Shown here: piece by piece, positions 7,659 through 15,076 of the stretch
Layout of the letters: every line of letters starts with the position of its first letter
How positions within the stretch are numbered: position 1 is the stretch's first letter
Origin: RPQJ01 sp963732415
GTDB taxonomy: Bacteria > Pseudomonadota > Gammaproteobacteria > Steroidobacterales > Steroidobacteraceae
Length of the DNA stretch: 22,352 nt
Direction: 5' to 3'
NCBI GenBank assembly: GCA_963732415.1
Contig: CAVSZK010000018.1
Location: forward strand, 1-22,352
The notes under the pieces: model-generated
What the model saw: only the letters and a program-made list of their open reading frames with translations
Databases searched by the model: none
What the model was told of the DNA's origin: nothing
Position numbers and translations under genes: made by a program

Positions 7659-8678
7659 CGGCCTCTCGGTAGGGGGCGGTTCGCTTCGTTGCTGCCGGTG
7701 TCTGTTCAGGTCTGGTCAGTGTTTCTGTCCGTCTCACCGCGCCTGGGCGGGGCGAGATTTACAAGGGACGTCGGGACACCACTCCCGTTTGTGCCGTTTC
7801 GTTACTGCTGGCCACCGCGGCACGCGGTGCTTGGCGTCGATGTCGCTCCCTGTGGGGAGTCGCTGCACCGATTCGAACCCTTGACCCAGGGTTCATGGGG
7901 ACGCCGTGGCGGCGCTTCTTGACGCCCGCAAGGTGCGGGCAGACGACGAGCCGCATTGCACGGCCCAACAGCGATGACGATGGGTCAGGGAGCCCATCAC
8001 TTGGGGACGTCACCTGCGCCAGCGGCACGCAACTCCATGTCGGAGCAGGGGATCGGCGCGTCGTCACTACCGGCTCCGCCGCTAGTAACGACGCGCGCTG
8101 GGCCAGGGGTGTTGGCGCAGGGGCCCGGCGTCGATCGCGTTGGCAGCACGAGGCTGCGGCACACGGTTGGCGTCAGGCCGCGCCGATCACGACGGACACA
8201 GGGATGCGCTCTCGCAGGCGAAAGCGGGCGGGGAGGCCCGAGCAGGAACTTGACACCGCACCGCGCAGTGCCGGTTGCGGGTTGCGCCAAGCCACAACGA
8301 TGTTGCGACATTGCACAACCTGCCGCAGCGAACATTTCGACTGAACCTCAGGCCCGGGAGGGCCCGCCGTCTTTCAGAGGCAGGACGGCATTGGGCGCCG
8401 ATCGCTCGGCAAAGGGCGACGCGTGAGGAGCGTCATTCCGGCCGGACGGGGCCAACGTACTCCAACAAAGCAAAACAGGCGCCGCCCGTCATGGACGGCA
8501 TGGTGCGCACTGTCGCCCAGGGCGACCGCCGCTGTCATGCCGAAAACGAATCCTTGCATCGGACACTTCTCATGGCAACTGCTCGTAACCGGGTATCGGC
8601 GGTCGTCGCGCCGATGTTTGAATGTGTCGTAACGGCCAGCTCCGGCCACTCGGGCTCGCCACGGAACTTTCCGGTGAG
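7659..8678. other. About 1 kb without a recognisable gene
   Basis: Several long open frames exist on both strands, but all look like GC-driven shadows with Arg/Pro-rich or low-complexity translation and no motif. The only clear structure is the long palindrome at 8056-8096. The part from about 8400 to 8678 could be remnant end sequence of another mobile element, but nothing is recognisable. Confidence 0.5.
8056..8096. repeat. 19-bp imperfect palindrome with 3-base loop
   Basis: The arms 8056-8074 and 8078-8096 are reverse complements at 17 of 19 positions around the loop TCC. The outer part of the stem (GCGCGTCGT / ACGACGCGC) is perfect. There is no T run on either side, so it is not a classical intrinsic terminator. 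It does not show the conserved GTTRRRY/RYYYAAC ends of integron attC sites. The role is unknown. Confidence 0.7.
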
Positions 8679-8685
8679 CAATGGG

Positions 8686-8697
8686 ATGGACGCCCCC
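8686..8697 (+). repeat. Left subterminal inverted repeat of the IS1111-group element
   Basis: ATGGACGCCCCC, exactly matched in reverse complement by 10061-10072. It lies 69 bases before the transposase start. Confidence 0.8.
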
Positions 8698-8766
8698 ACC
8701 CGCAACGGCATCGATGTGCCAAAGTGGAAGTGTCATCAACCACTTGAACCGAGGGGGGCATCCATC

Positions 8767-9798
8767 ATGAAGATTACGACGATTGGCATTGATTTGGCAA
8801 AGAGCGTGTTCCAGGTTCACGGTGTCGATTCGCGAGGGCATATCGTGGTCCGCAAACAACTCCGACGGGAGCAGGTTGCCACGTTCTTTGCGAACCTGCC
8901 GGCCTGTCTGGTCGGTATGGAGGCGTGTGGCAGTGCCCATCATTGGGCGCGGAAGCTGCAGGGGTTCGGTCACGCGGTTCGACTGATCTCGCCGCAGTTC
9001 GTGAAGCCCTACGTCAAGAGCAACAAGAACGACGCGGCCGATGCGGAGGCGATCTGCGAGGCGGTGGCCCGGCCAAACATGCGCTTTGTGCCGATCAAGA
9101 CCGTGGAGCAGCAGGCAGTGCTGTCAGTACACCGGGTGCGGCAGGGATTCGTGAAGGCGCGAACGGCACAAGCCAATCAGATTCGTGGTCTATTGACCGA
9201 GTTCGGGCTGGTGCTGCCGCAGGGCATTGCGAACGTCTTCCGGCGGGTACCGCCGATGATCGACGGAGCGCCTGATCTGCCGGCATCGATGCGCCAGCTG
9301 ATCGAGCGGCTGTTGGAGAACATGAAGGCACTGGATCGGCAGGTCAAGGAGCTCGAGGCACAGATCAAGGCTTGGCATCAAGGCAGCGAGCTGAGCCGCA
9401 AGCTCGAGAAGATTCCCGGCATTGGTCCTCTGGCGGCCAGCGCGCTGGTGGCATCGATAGGAGATGCCAGGAGCTTCAAGAACGGCCGCCAGGTGGCTGC
9501 CTGGCTGGGGCTGGTGCCCAAGCAGGACTCGAGCGGCGGCAAACCCAAGCTGCTGGGCATGAGCAAGCGCGGCGACACTTACCTTCGAACCTTGCTGATT
9601 CACGGCGCGCGCTCGGCGATTGTGGCGGCGCAGCGCACGGGCAGGCCGAACGTCTGGCTGGCAGGACTGCTCACCCGGCGCCATCCCAACGTTGCCGCCG
9701 TGGCGCTGGCCAACAAGAACGCGCGCACGATCTGGGCGTTACTCGCTCATGAGCGCGAGTTCCGGCCCGATTACATGCCGCGGCCTGCCCACGGGTAG
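8767..9798 (+). CDS. IS1111-group (IS110 family) transposase
   Basis: 343 residues, the normal length for the family. Start ATG 8767 gives MKITTIGIDLAKSVFQVHG, the standard N-terminus. It has a GA-rich stretch (GAGGGGGG) 12 or so bases upstream. The RuvC-like DEDD residues are Asp9, Glu52 (GMEACGS), Asp89 and Asp92 (NKNDAADAE). The C-terminal transposase_20 domain has the helix-hairpin-helix LEKIPGIGPLAASALVASIG, followed by the conserved SSGGKPKLLGMSKRGDTYLR, which includes Ser residues among which the catalytic serine of this family lies. No frameshift or stop is seen, so the enzyme should be intact. The frame extends upstream to 8275, but that extension has no family similarity. Confidence 0.95.
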   Translation: MKITTIGIDLAKSVFQVHGVDSRGHIVVRKQLRREQVATFFANLPACLVGMEACGSAHHWARKLQGFGHAVRLISPQFVKPYVKSNKNDAADAEAICEAVARPNMRFVPIKTVEQQAVLSVHRVRQGFVKARTAQANQIRGLLTEFGLVLPQGIANVFRRVPPMIDGAPDLPASMRQLIERLLENMKALDRQVKELEAQIKAWHQGSELSRKLEKIPGIGPLAASALVASIGDARSFKNGRQVAAWLGLVPKQDSSGGKPKLLGMSKRGDTYLRTLLIHGARSAIVAAQRTGRPNVWLAGLLTRRHPNVAAVALANKNARTIWALLAHEREFRPDYMPRPAHG

Positions 9799-10060
9799 CC
9801 GCGACCACCGAACGTCAACAATCAACCCGACAGGGAGAATCGACCCACCGATTGCTCAGGCGATCACGCAATGATGGCAAACAGGTCAGACCTTGGTTGG
9901 CCAAACCCAAAACGGCCGAAGCACCGCGAGTGCGCGTAAGCGATCGGGAGCCAACCAGCCAATCCCATCAGGGACAGCGGCAGGATGCCGCGAAAAAAGT
10001 CCGAATGTACGGGTGCAATCTGTTCCTACCAGCCATCACCAACTGAAAGCTTGGCAAACC
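9799..10060 (+). ncRNA. Probable guide (bridge) RNA region of the IS1111-group element
   Basis: This 262-base stretch between the transposase stop and the right repeat has no plausible gene. It contains short self-complementary parts, for example around 9891-9906 (TTGGTTGGCCAA with GGTT/AACC flanks). IS110-family elements express a structured non-coding RNA that pairs with target and donor DNA. In the IS1111 group it is predicted on the 3' side of the transposase. The assignment rests on position and family knowledge; I did not fold it or define its ends. Confidence 0.45.
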
Positions 10061-10072
10061 GGGGGCGTCCAT
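10061..10072 (-). repeat. Right subterminal inverted repeat of the IS1111-group element
   Basis: GGGGGCGTCCAT, the exact reverse complement of 8686-8697. Confidence 0.8.
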
Positions 10073-10088
10073 GTACGGCCGTTCTCGC

Positions 10089-10882
10089 CAGCACGCCGAA
10101 GTAGCGGTGGCGGTGGACCCGCGGCGGCGGCACCAGGGCAGCGAGGCGGTCGAGCAGCTGCAGCGGCGTCAGGCGCAGCAGGCCGGTCCCGTCCGGGCTG
10201 GGCTTGGCGCGTTCGCATAGCAGGCGCTCGGCATCGAGCTCGAGCAGCCAATCCTGGGCGAACGGTGGCGGGGCGCAGGGGCGCAACAGCCGCTCACGTC
10301 CAAGACGGTCAGCGGCCACGATGCGCACCGACGCATCGAAGGAAAAGCCGCCGCCGTGTTCCTATTGCGCCATCGCCTGCGCGGCATCGCCCAGCAGCAG
10401 GCCGCGGCGCACGAAAACGCGCAACAGCCGCTGGCGCACGGACTCCTGCACCCGCGCGATGGCGGTGGCATCGACACCGGTTGCGGCATGGAAGACCACA
10501 CCGTGGGCCGGAGCGGGCTCGAACACGCCGTCGATGACGATGCAGTGAAAACGGAGGTGGGGATTGAGCGTGGAGCCGAAGCGGCGGATGAAGGCGAACG
10601 CGCCGAGGCGGGCCGTGGGACCCGGACCAGTGCTGCGCGCGCGCAGGCATTGCTCTACCGCGTGCGGGAACAGCCACAAGGCGGCACCCTGGAGCGCGGC
10701 CTTGCGTTCAAGGACGTAGCGCAGCCGCTTCGGCACCGCGAGGACTCATTGCCGCACGGGCAGGCTTGGCACGACGTGATTGGTGAGATGCGCCGCCCGC
10801 CACCATACGACGGCTGATGCACGATGGGCACACCCCGCGCCCCTGGCACGAGAACGCGATCAGGAAGTCGTGGCCCTCGCAA
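10089..10882 (-). pseudogene. IS91-type transposase, truncated and interrupted
   Basis: On the minus strand the text follows an IS91 (Y2-type) transposase. CEGHDFLIAFSCQGRGVCPSC, the zinc-ribbon part, begins near 10880. A frameshift lies near 10790-10803. Then come LPVRQ-stop-VLAVPKRLRY with a TGA at 10746-10748 where Trp is expected, RFGSTLNPHLRFHCIVIDG with the HxH of the rolling-circle motif, a TAG at 10362-10364 again in place of Trp, and RVHRHRYFGVLA at about 10089. Both ends are lost. The 5' side stops at the elongation factor P fragment, and the 3' side stops at the IS1111-group element. With one frameshift and two stops it cannot make a working enzyme. Confidence 0.85.
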
Positions 10883-10886
10883 CAGT

Positions 10887-10986
10887 GGGCAAGCAAGGTC
10901 TCGAAGTGCGCCTGAAGCTATTCGTCAACACCGGTGGCAACATCGAGATCGACACGCGCACCGGCGAGTATCGCCGCCGCGTCTAG
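10887..10986 (+). pseudogene. efp: 3' end of an elongation factor P gene
   Basis: The frame ending in TAG at 10984-10986 reads GLEVRLKLFVNTGGNIEI then DTRTGEYRRRV. This is the last beta-strand region (domain III) of elongation factor P, where the usual form is close to GLEVQVPLFVNxGDKIxVDTRTGEY. Only about 33 codons remain; upstream the sequence becomes the IS91-type transposase on the other strand. No N-terminal or middle part of the gene was found in the window. EF-P relieves ribosome stalling at polyproline, and this piece lacks the modified-lysine domain, so it cannot work. Confidence 0.7.
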
Positions 10987-10991
10987 GCCTG

Positions 10992-11022
10992 CCCGGCGCC
11001 GATCCGCCGGGGCACCCCTTTT
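10992..11022 (+). terminator. Possible terminator of the former efp gene
   Basis: CCCGGCG (10992-10998) pairs perfectly with CGCCGGG (11005-11011) around a six-base loop, six bases after the TAG. GCACCCCTTTT follows. The T run is short and displaced, so this is a weak intrinsic terminator at best. Its position fits the end of the truncated efp gene. Confidence 0.4.
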
Positions 11023-11079
11023 CCGGAGGTCGCGCCCACGCGGCGCGACTCAAGACCGAGCGCGCTGCACCCACGCCCG

Positions 11080-12312
11080 CTATTCGCTGAACGCGCGCAT
11101 CGCCGTCGACACCTGACCGGGGCCGACGACGGTGATGCCCGATGGCGTCACATGGTGCCGCCGGCCGTCGAGCTCGCGGTCGTAGCCGATCTTCGTGCCG
11201 GCATCAATCACGTTGTAGGCGCCGATGATCGCTCGCCGCAGCCTGACACCGCGCTTGATGCGGCAGTGATCATGGATCACGCAATCCTCGATCTCGACAT
11301 CGTCTTCAATCGTGACCTCGAGCCGGACGAACGAGTTGGCGATCGACGCCTGGCGCACCAGCGATCCGGCGGCGACGACGCTGTTCTTCAGGCGCGCGTC
11401 GAGCATGCGGGCGGCCGGGCCCTGGTAGTTGCTGGAGAAGATCCGCCATGCCGGGTTGAAGACGTCAAAGCGCGGCTCGGCGCCCAGCAGGTCCTGGTGC
11501 GCCTGGAAATAGGCGTCGAGCGTGCCGACGTCGCGCCAGTAGGCGTGCTCCTCGTACGGCTTCGTGCCCGGGACCGCGTTGGTCGCGAAGTCGTAGGCGA
11601 ACAGCCGCTTCGTGTCCTTGAGGTGCGGCAGCACGTGCTTGCCGAAATCGTGCTCGCCGCGCAGGCTCGCAGCCTTCAGCGCGTCGACCATGACGCTGGT
11701 GTTGAACAGGTAGTTGCCCATCGAAGCATAGGCGCGCGTCGGGTCCGACGGCATCGGCGTCGGGTTCTCCGGCTTCTCCTCAAACTCGAGTACGCGCCCG
11801 GAATGGTCGGCAACGATGCAGCCGAACGGCGACGCCTCGGCGATGGGCACCGGCAGCGCCGCGACCGTGACGTCCGCCTCGCGTTGCAGGTGGAAGTCGA
11901 TCATCTGCTGCAGGTCCATCCGGTAGACGTGATCGGCACCGAACACCAGCACGAGATCCGGGCCGTGCAAGCGGATGAGGTCGATGTTCTGGTACACCGA
12001 GTCGGCGGTGCCCTGGAACCAGTCGCCGCCGCGCATCATCTGTGGCGGCACGACGGTGACGAACTCGTCGTTGCGCATCGGCGAGACGACCCAGGCCTTG
12101 CGCACGTGCTCGATCAGCGACTGCGACTTGTACTGGACCAGCAGGTAGATCGCCTTGACCCCGGAATTGAGCAGATTGGAGAGCACGAAGTCGACGATTC
12201 GGAAACGGCTGCCGAACGGCAGCGACGGTTTCGAATTCTGGGAGGTGAGCGGGCTCAACCGCGAACCCTCTCCGCCGGCCATCACGAAAGCTAATACTCG
12301 AAGTTGTTTCAT
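11080..12312 (-). CDS. glgC: Glucose-1-phosphate adenylyltransferase
   Basis: 410 residues. It makes ADP-glucose from glucose 1-phosphate and ATP, the first committed step of bacterial glycogen synthesis, in the cytosol. Hallmarks: nucleotide-binding MAGGEGSRLSPLT at 11-23 with the following KPSLPFG, WFQGTADSVYQN, the metal-site region VFGADHVYRMD, FEEKP for glucose-1-phosphate binding, EHAYWRDVGTLDAY, and a C-terminal left-handed beta-helix (VEIEDCVIHDHCRI, RAIIGAYNVI). The start at ATG 12312 matches the family N-terminus. The frame continues upstream without similarity, and the ribosome binding site is weak. It is the last gene of a minus-strand unit, 23 bases after the broken zinc-ribbon gene. 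No glgA or glgB is nearby. Confidence 0.95.
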   Translation of the reverse strand: MKQLRVLAFVMAGGEGSRLSPLTSQNSKPSLPFGSRFRIVDFVLSNLLNSGVKAIYLLVQYKSQSLIEHVRKAWVVSPMRNDEFVTVVPPQMMRGGDWFQGTADSVYQNIDLIRLHGPDLVLVFGADHVYRMDLQQMIDFHLQREADVTVAALPVPIAEASPFGCIVADHSGRVLEFEEKPENPTPMPSDPTRAYASMGNYLFNTSVMVDALKAASLRGEHDFGKHVLPHLKDTKRLFAYDFATNAVPGTKPYEEHAYWRDVGTLDAYFQAHQDLLGAEPRFDVFNPAWRIFSSNYQGPAARMLDARLKNSVVAAGSLVRQASIANSFVRLEVTIEDDVEIEDCVIHDHCRIKRGVRLRRAIIGAYNVIDAGTKIGYDRELDGRRHHVTPSGITVVGPGQVSTAMRAFSE

Positions 12313-12335
12313 CGCAGCGCGTCCCTGGTCTCGGT

Positions 12336-12647
12336 TCACGAAAACGCGCGCCGCGGGTGCGACGAGCAACGCGTGTCGCAACGCCCTCGCGACGCTGCTC
12401 CCCCCGACCGCCTCCCGGAACGTCGCGAGCCTCGGCCGTGCTCGTGGTCGGAGTCCGCGAACTGGGGCTGTGACGGCGGCCCCGCTTTGCCGGTCGGCGT
12501 TAGCGCCATCGTGACCGGGCGCTCGATCAGCTTGTCGAGTTCACCATGGCCCGGTCACGCGTCCCGGCACTGAGGACAGGAGTCGATCTCGACGCCTTGG
12601 CGATCGCTCATCACGAGGGCGGTGTCGGTACCGTTCGGACATGTCAT
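12336..12647 (-). pseudogene. TFIIB-type zinc-ribbon protein with in-frame TGA
   Basis: ATG 12647 has AAGGAG at 12654-12659 with good spacing. The protein reads MTCPNGTDTALVMSDRQGVE, then IDSCPQCRDA. TGA follows at 12555-12557, exactly where this family (zf-TFIIB) has Trp in CRGVWLDRGELD. The same frame goes on as PGHGELDKLIERP, so the stop is a point change, TGG to TGA. The first zinc knuckle is also degenerate: CPNG where CPxC is usual. The frame then runs on to a TGA at 12336-12338 in an Arg/Gly-rich tail. Translation would give a 30-residue peptide unless the stop is read through. It sits between the YccA-like gene and glgC in one unit. A sequencing error is the main alternative. Confidence 0.8.
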
Positions 12648-12667
12648 GGCCTGCTCCTTGGGAAGCT

Positions 12668-13381
12668 TCATTCATCCGAGCCGAAGCCGAACAGGCTCAG
12701 CAGGCTCGTGAACAGGTTGAAGAGCGAGACGTACAGCCCCACGGTAGCCAGCACGTAGTTGGTTTCGCCGCCGTTGACGATGCGGCTGGTCTCGAAGAGG
12801 ATCAAGCCGGCGGACAGCAGCGCGACCATCGCGGCCACGGCCAGGCCCAGTGCAGGCATCTGCAGGAACACGGCGCCCAGGCCCGCGATCAGCGCGATGA
12901 CCATGCCGGCGAACAGGAAGCCGCCCATGAAGCTGAAGTCGCGCCGGGTCGTCAATACCCATGCCGACAGGGCCAGGAAGGTGACACCCGTGGCCGCCAG
13001 GGCCAGAGTCACGACCTGCGCACCGCCGGGCAAGGCCAGCGACCTGGCCAGCACCGGCCCCAGCGTGTAGCCCATGAAGCCCGTCAGCGCGAATACCGCC
13101 GGCAGCGCCCAGCCGCTGTTCTTGAGCTTGTAGACGGCGAAGAGCAGGGCGAAATAGCCTCCCAGCGTCAGCAGGATGCCCGGCGCCGGCGACTGAAGGG
13201 CAACACTGACGGCGGCGACAGCCGCGCTGAACAGCAGCGTCATCGACAGCAGTGCATACGTGTTGCGCAACACCCGGCTCGCGCCGACAGCGCTCGGCGG
13301 GCTTGCCGGGCCGACGACGACCGGGAAACGGGCTGCGGAGTCCGGGCGAGCGGCTGAGGGGATGGGAGTCATGGGGTTCAT
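12668..13381 (-). CDS. YccA-like Bax inhibitor-1 family membrane protein
   Basis: 237 residues with seven predicted membrane segments. The conserved start VLRNTYALLSMTLLFSAA matches the YccA/BI-1 family (E. coli YccA has VLRNTYFLLSLTLAFSA). The end FETSRIVNGGETNYVLAT, then VGLYVSLFNLFTSLLSLFG, is also typical. YccA interacts with the FtsH protease and can protect SecYEG from degradation under translocation stress; that is known for the E. coli protein and inferred here. Start ATG 13381 gives a soluble N-terminal extension of about 35 residues. ATG 13372 is also in frame. No strong ribosome binding site favours either. It lies 27 bases after the HPF gene and 20 bases before the zinc-ribbon gene. 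Confidence 0.9.
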   Translation of the reverse strand: MNPMTPIPSAARPDSAARFPVVVGPASPPSAVGASRVLRNTYALLSMTLLFSAAVAAVSVALQSPAPGILLTLGGYFALLFAVYKLKNSGWALPAVFALTGFMGYTLGPVLARSLALPGGAQVVTLALAATGVTFLALSAWVLTTRRDFSFMGGFLFAGMVIALIAGLGAVFLQMPALGLAVAAMVALLSAGLILFETSRIVNGGETNYVLATVGLYVSLFNLFTSLLSLFGFGSDE

Positions 13382-13408
13382 GGTGTGAGGTCCGTTGTTC
13401 GTTCGGGT

Positions 13409-13753
13409 TCAGCGCTCGAGGCTGATGAAGCGCTGGCGAAGGCGCCGGGAGTCACTGCCGCGGCGCCACAGGCGCATCAGGAGCCGTGCGGCGCGCGCCA
13501 GCGCGTTGTCCAGTGCGGTGCGCCAATCGTTTGCCTCGGAGGCGACGACCACCGACCCTGTGCCATCGGTCATGAGTTGCACCTGGCAGCGCTTGTCGAT
13601 GCCGCCACGGGGGCCGTTCACGTCCGACATTTGCACCTCGGCGCGCGGGACCAGCCATCCCAGGCGCCGCAACACGAAGCGCACGCGGCGCTCCGTCAGG
13701 TCGCGCAGTTCGGTGGCGTGCGGATGGCGGGACTTGAAGAGCACTTGCGTCAC
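13409..13753 (-). CDS. HPF/RaiA-family ribosome-associated protein
   Basis: 114 residues from GTG 13753, which has GGAG four bases upstream. ELRDLTERRVRFVLRRLGWL followed by EVQMSDVNGPRGGIDKRCQV is the beta-alpha-beta pattern of short HPF/RaiA proteins found in Betaproteobacteria. These proteins bind the 30S subunit in stationary phase or stress, and the short form promotes ribosome hibernation. It lacks the long-form C-terminal dimerisation domain and ends in an Arg-rich tail. It is first in the minus-strand unit with the YccA-like gene, zinc-ribbon gene and glgC. The open frame extends upstream to 13966, but that part shows no similarity. Confidence 0.85.
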   Translation of the reverse strand: MTQVLFKSRHPHATELRDLTERRVRFVLRRLGWLVPRAEVQMSDVNGPRGGIDKRCQVQLMTDGTGSVVVASEANDWRTALDNALARAARLLMRLWRRGSDSRRLRQRFISLER

Positions 13754-13955
13754 GGATCTCCATCGGTTGAGGGACAGTCGAAATGTGGGCCGCTTGACAG
13801 TTCTGAGAAAGCAGCTTTTAGAGAACGCCAACATCGGTAAAACCTGAACACCAGGCGAGGCTTCGGCCGCAGACTTCGGTGCTTGCCGGCCGCGGCTTGT
13901 ACGAGATCCGATCCGCAGAACTTCCTGGCACTTCATCCCCCGGACAACCAACCCC

Positions 13956-15044
13956 ATGCCCAACACTCGAATCGCGAATGCCGTCCGTCTGGAGTTCGCG
14001 CCCGGCTCCCTGGTTCACGCCAACCTCTCGGGCGCGGCCTTCACCGGTGATTGGCTGTGGGTGGCTGGCGACGAAGCCTGCGGCCTGGACCGTCTGCGCC
14101 GGCTCGATCCCGTGGGGCGCGAGGTCTTGCGCTTTGGCGAGGTACGCGACTTCCCGCTGTCCGATCTGCTGGATCTGCCCGGCACGGCCGAGGAAAAGGC
14201 CGACCTGGAAGGCCTGGCCGTAGCCGATGGCTTCCTCTGGGTGGTGGGCTCGCATGGCCTCAAGCGCAAGAACGCCAAGCCGGGCCGGGCCCACGCTGAG
14301 AACGCCAAGCGGCTGGCGAAAGTGGCGCTCGACGGCAATCGTCGTCTGCTGGCCTGCCTGCCCATCGAACCCGACGCCAGCGGCGCGCCCCGCCTGGTGC
14401 GGCAGGCCCAAGACGGCCGGCGTGCGCTGCGCCTGACGGGTGACTCGCAGGCCAACCTGCTCACTGAAGCGCTCGCCGATGATCCCCACTTCGGACCCTA
14501 TATGGCGATCCCGGGCAAGGACAACGGCTTCGACATCGAAGGCCTGGCCGTGGACGGACACCGGGTGCTGCTCGGCCTGCGCGGCCCGGTGCTGCGCGGC
14601 TGGTCGGCACTGCTCGAAATCGCGGTCGAGGCCCGCGAAGATCAGCTGCGATTGGCGCCGCTGGACGACAGTGGTGCGCTGATCCGCAAGCACTTCCTGC
14701 AGCTCGATGGTCTGGGCGTCCGGGACCTGAACTTCTCGGGCGACGACCTCTACATCCTTGCCGGCCCGACGATGGTGCTCAACGGGGAAATCCGCGTCTT
14801 CAAGTGGCCTGGGGCCAGGCCCTTGTTGGCCACGAACCGCGATCCGGTGCGTTTCGAGATGGCGCTGACCGAGTCGGTCTCGCTGCCCCACGGACGCGGC
14901 ACCAACCGGGCCGAGGCCCTCTGCGACCTGCCCAACGCGTTGTCGGGAGGCAAGCCCAGTTGGCTCGTCCTGTACGACACGCCTGGCACTGATCGCAAGG
15001 AGGGCGAGTACGCCGTCTTCGGTGACCTGCTGCGCCACGATTGA
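13956..15044 (+). CDS. DUF3616 domain protein
   Basis: 362 residues. The sequence follows DUF3616: repeated beta-propeller-like segments such as FTGDWLWVAGDEACGLDRLR, DLEGLAVADGFLWVVGSHGLK, FDIEGLAVDGHRVLLGLRGP and DDLYILAGPTM. A final ALCDLPNALSGGKPSWLVLYD precedes the stop. DUF3616 has no known function. No signal peptide is visible, so it is probably cytosolic. The ATG at 13956 has no good ribosome binding site; no better start is evident. It is first in a plus-strand run with the lipid kinase and phosphoesterase, and is divergent from the HPF gene across about 200 bases. Confidence 0.85.
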   Translation: MPNTRIANAVRLEFAPGSLVHANLSGAAFTGDWLWVAGDEACGLDRLRRLDPVGREVLRFGEVRDFPLSDLLDLPGTAEEKADLEGLAVADGFLWVVGSHGLKRKNAKPGRAHAENAKRLAKVALDGNRRLLACLPIEPDASGAPRLVRQAQDGRRALRLTGDSQANLLTEALADDPHFGPYMAIPGKDNGFDIEGLAVDGHRVLLGLRGPVLRGWSALLEIAVEAREDQLRLAPLDDSGALIRKHFLQLDGLGVRDLNFSGDDLYILAGPTMVLNGEIRVFKWPGARPLLATNRDPVRFEMALTESVSLPHGRGTNRAEALCDLPNALSGGKPSWLVLYDTPGTDRKEGEYAVFGDLLRHD

Positions 15045-15076
15045 GATCGCTCGCGCCGGTTTGTCGCGACCGCGCC

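Larger units (their letters stand above)
8679..10075 (+). mobile_element. IS110 family element, IS1111 group, apparently complete
   Basis: A single transposase gene (8767-9798) lies between perfect 12-bp inverted repeats: ATGGACGCCCCC at 8686-8697 and its reverse complement at 10061-10072. IS1111-group elements carry such repeats slightly inside their ends, so the outer limits given (about 7 and 3 bases beyond) are estimates. The non-coding 5' part is short (about 70 bases after the repeat) and the 3' part is long (about 260 bases). This is the arrangement expected for the IS1111 group, in which the guide (bridge) RNA is predicted at the 3' side. The right end abuts a truncated IS91-type transposase. 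Confidence 0.8.

Noticed and set aside
7864..7890. GGTTCGAAT-like T-loop text (minus strand), possible tRNA or attachment-site piece
   Set aside because: The flanking bases do not form a T stem or acceptor stem and no match to the tRNA end at 1-29 is seen.
8056..8096. Integron attC site
   Set aside because: The palindrome lacks the conserved attC core ends and no integron integrase or cassette is nearby.
11152..12294. Plus-strand open frame of 380 codons opposite glgC
   Set aside because: Shadow of glgC with Arg/Val/Asp-rich low-complexity text and no family pattern.
13818..15038. Long minus-strand open frame of about 400 codons opposite the DUF3616 gene
   Set aside because: It is antisense to a recognised family in a high-GC gene; the translation is Gln/Arg/His-rich without motifs.
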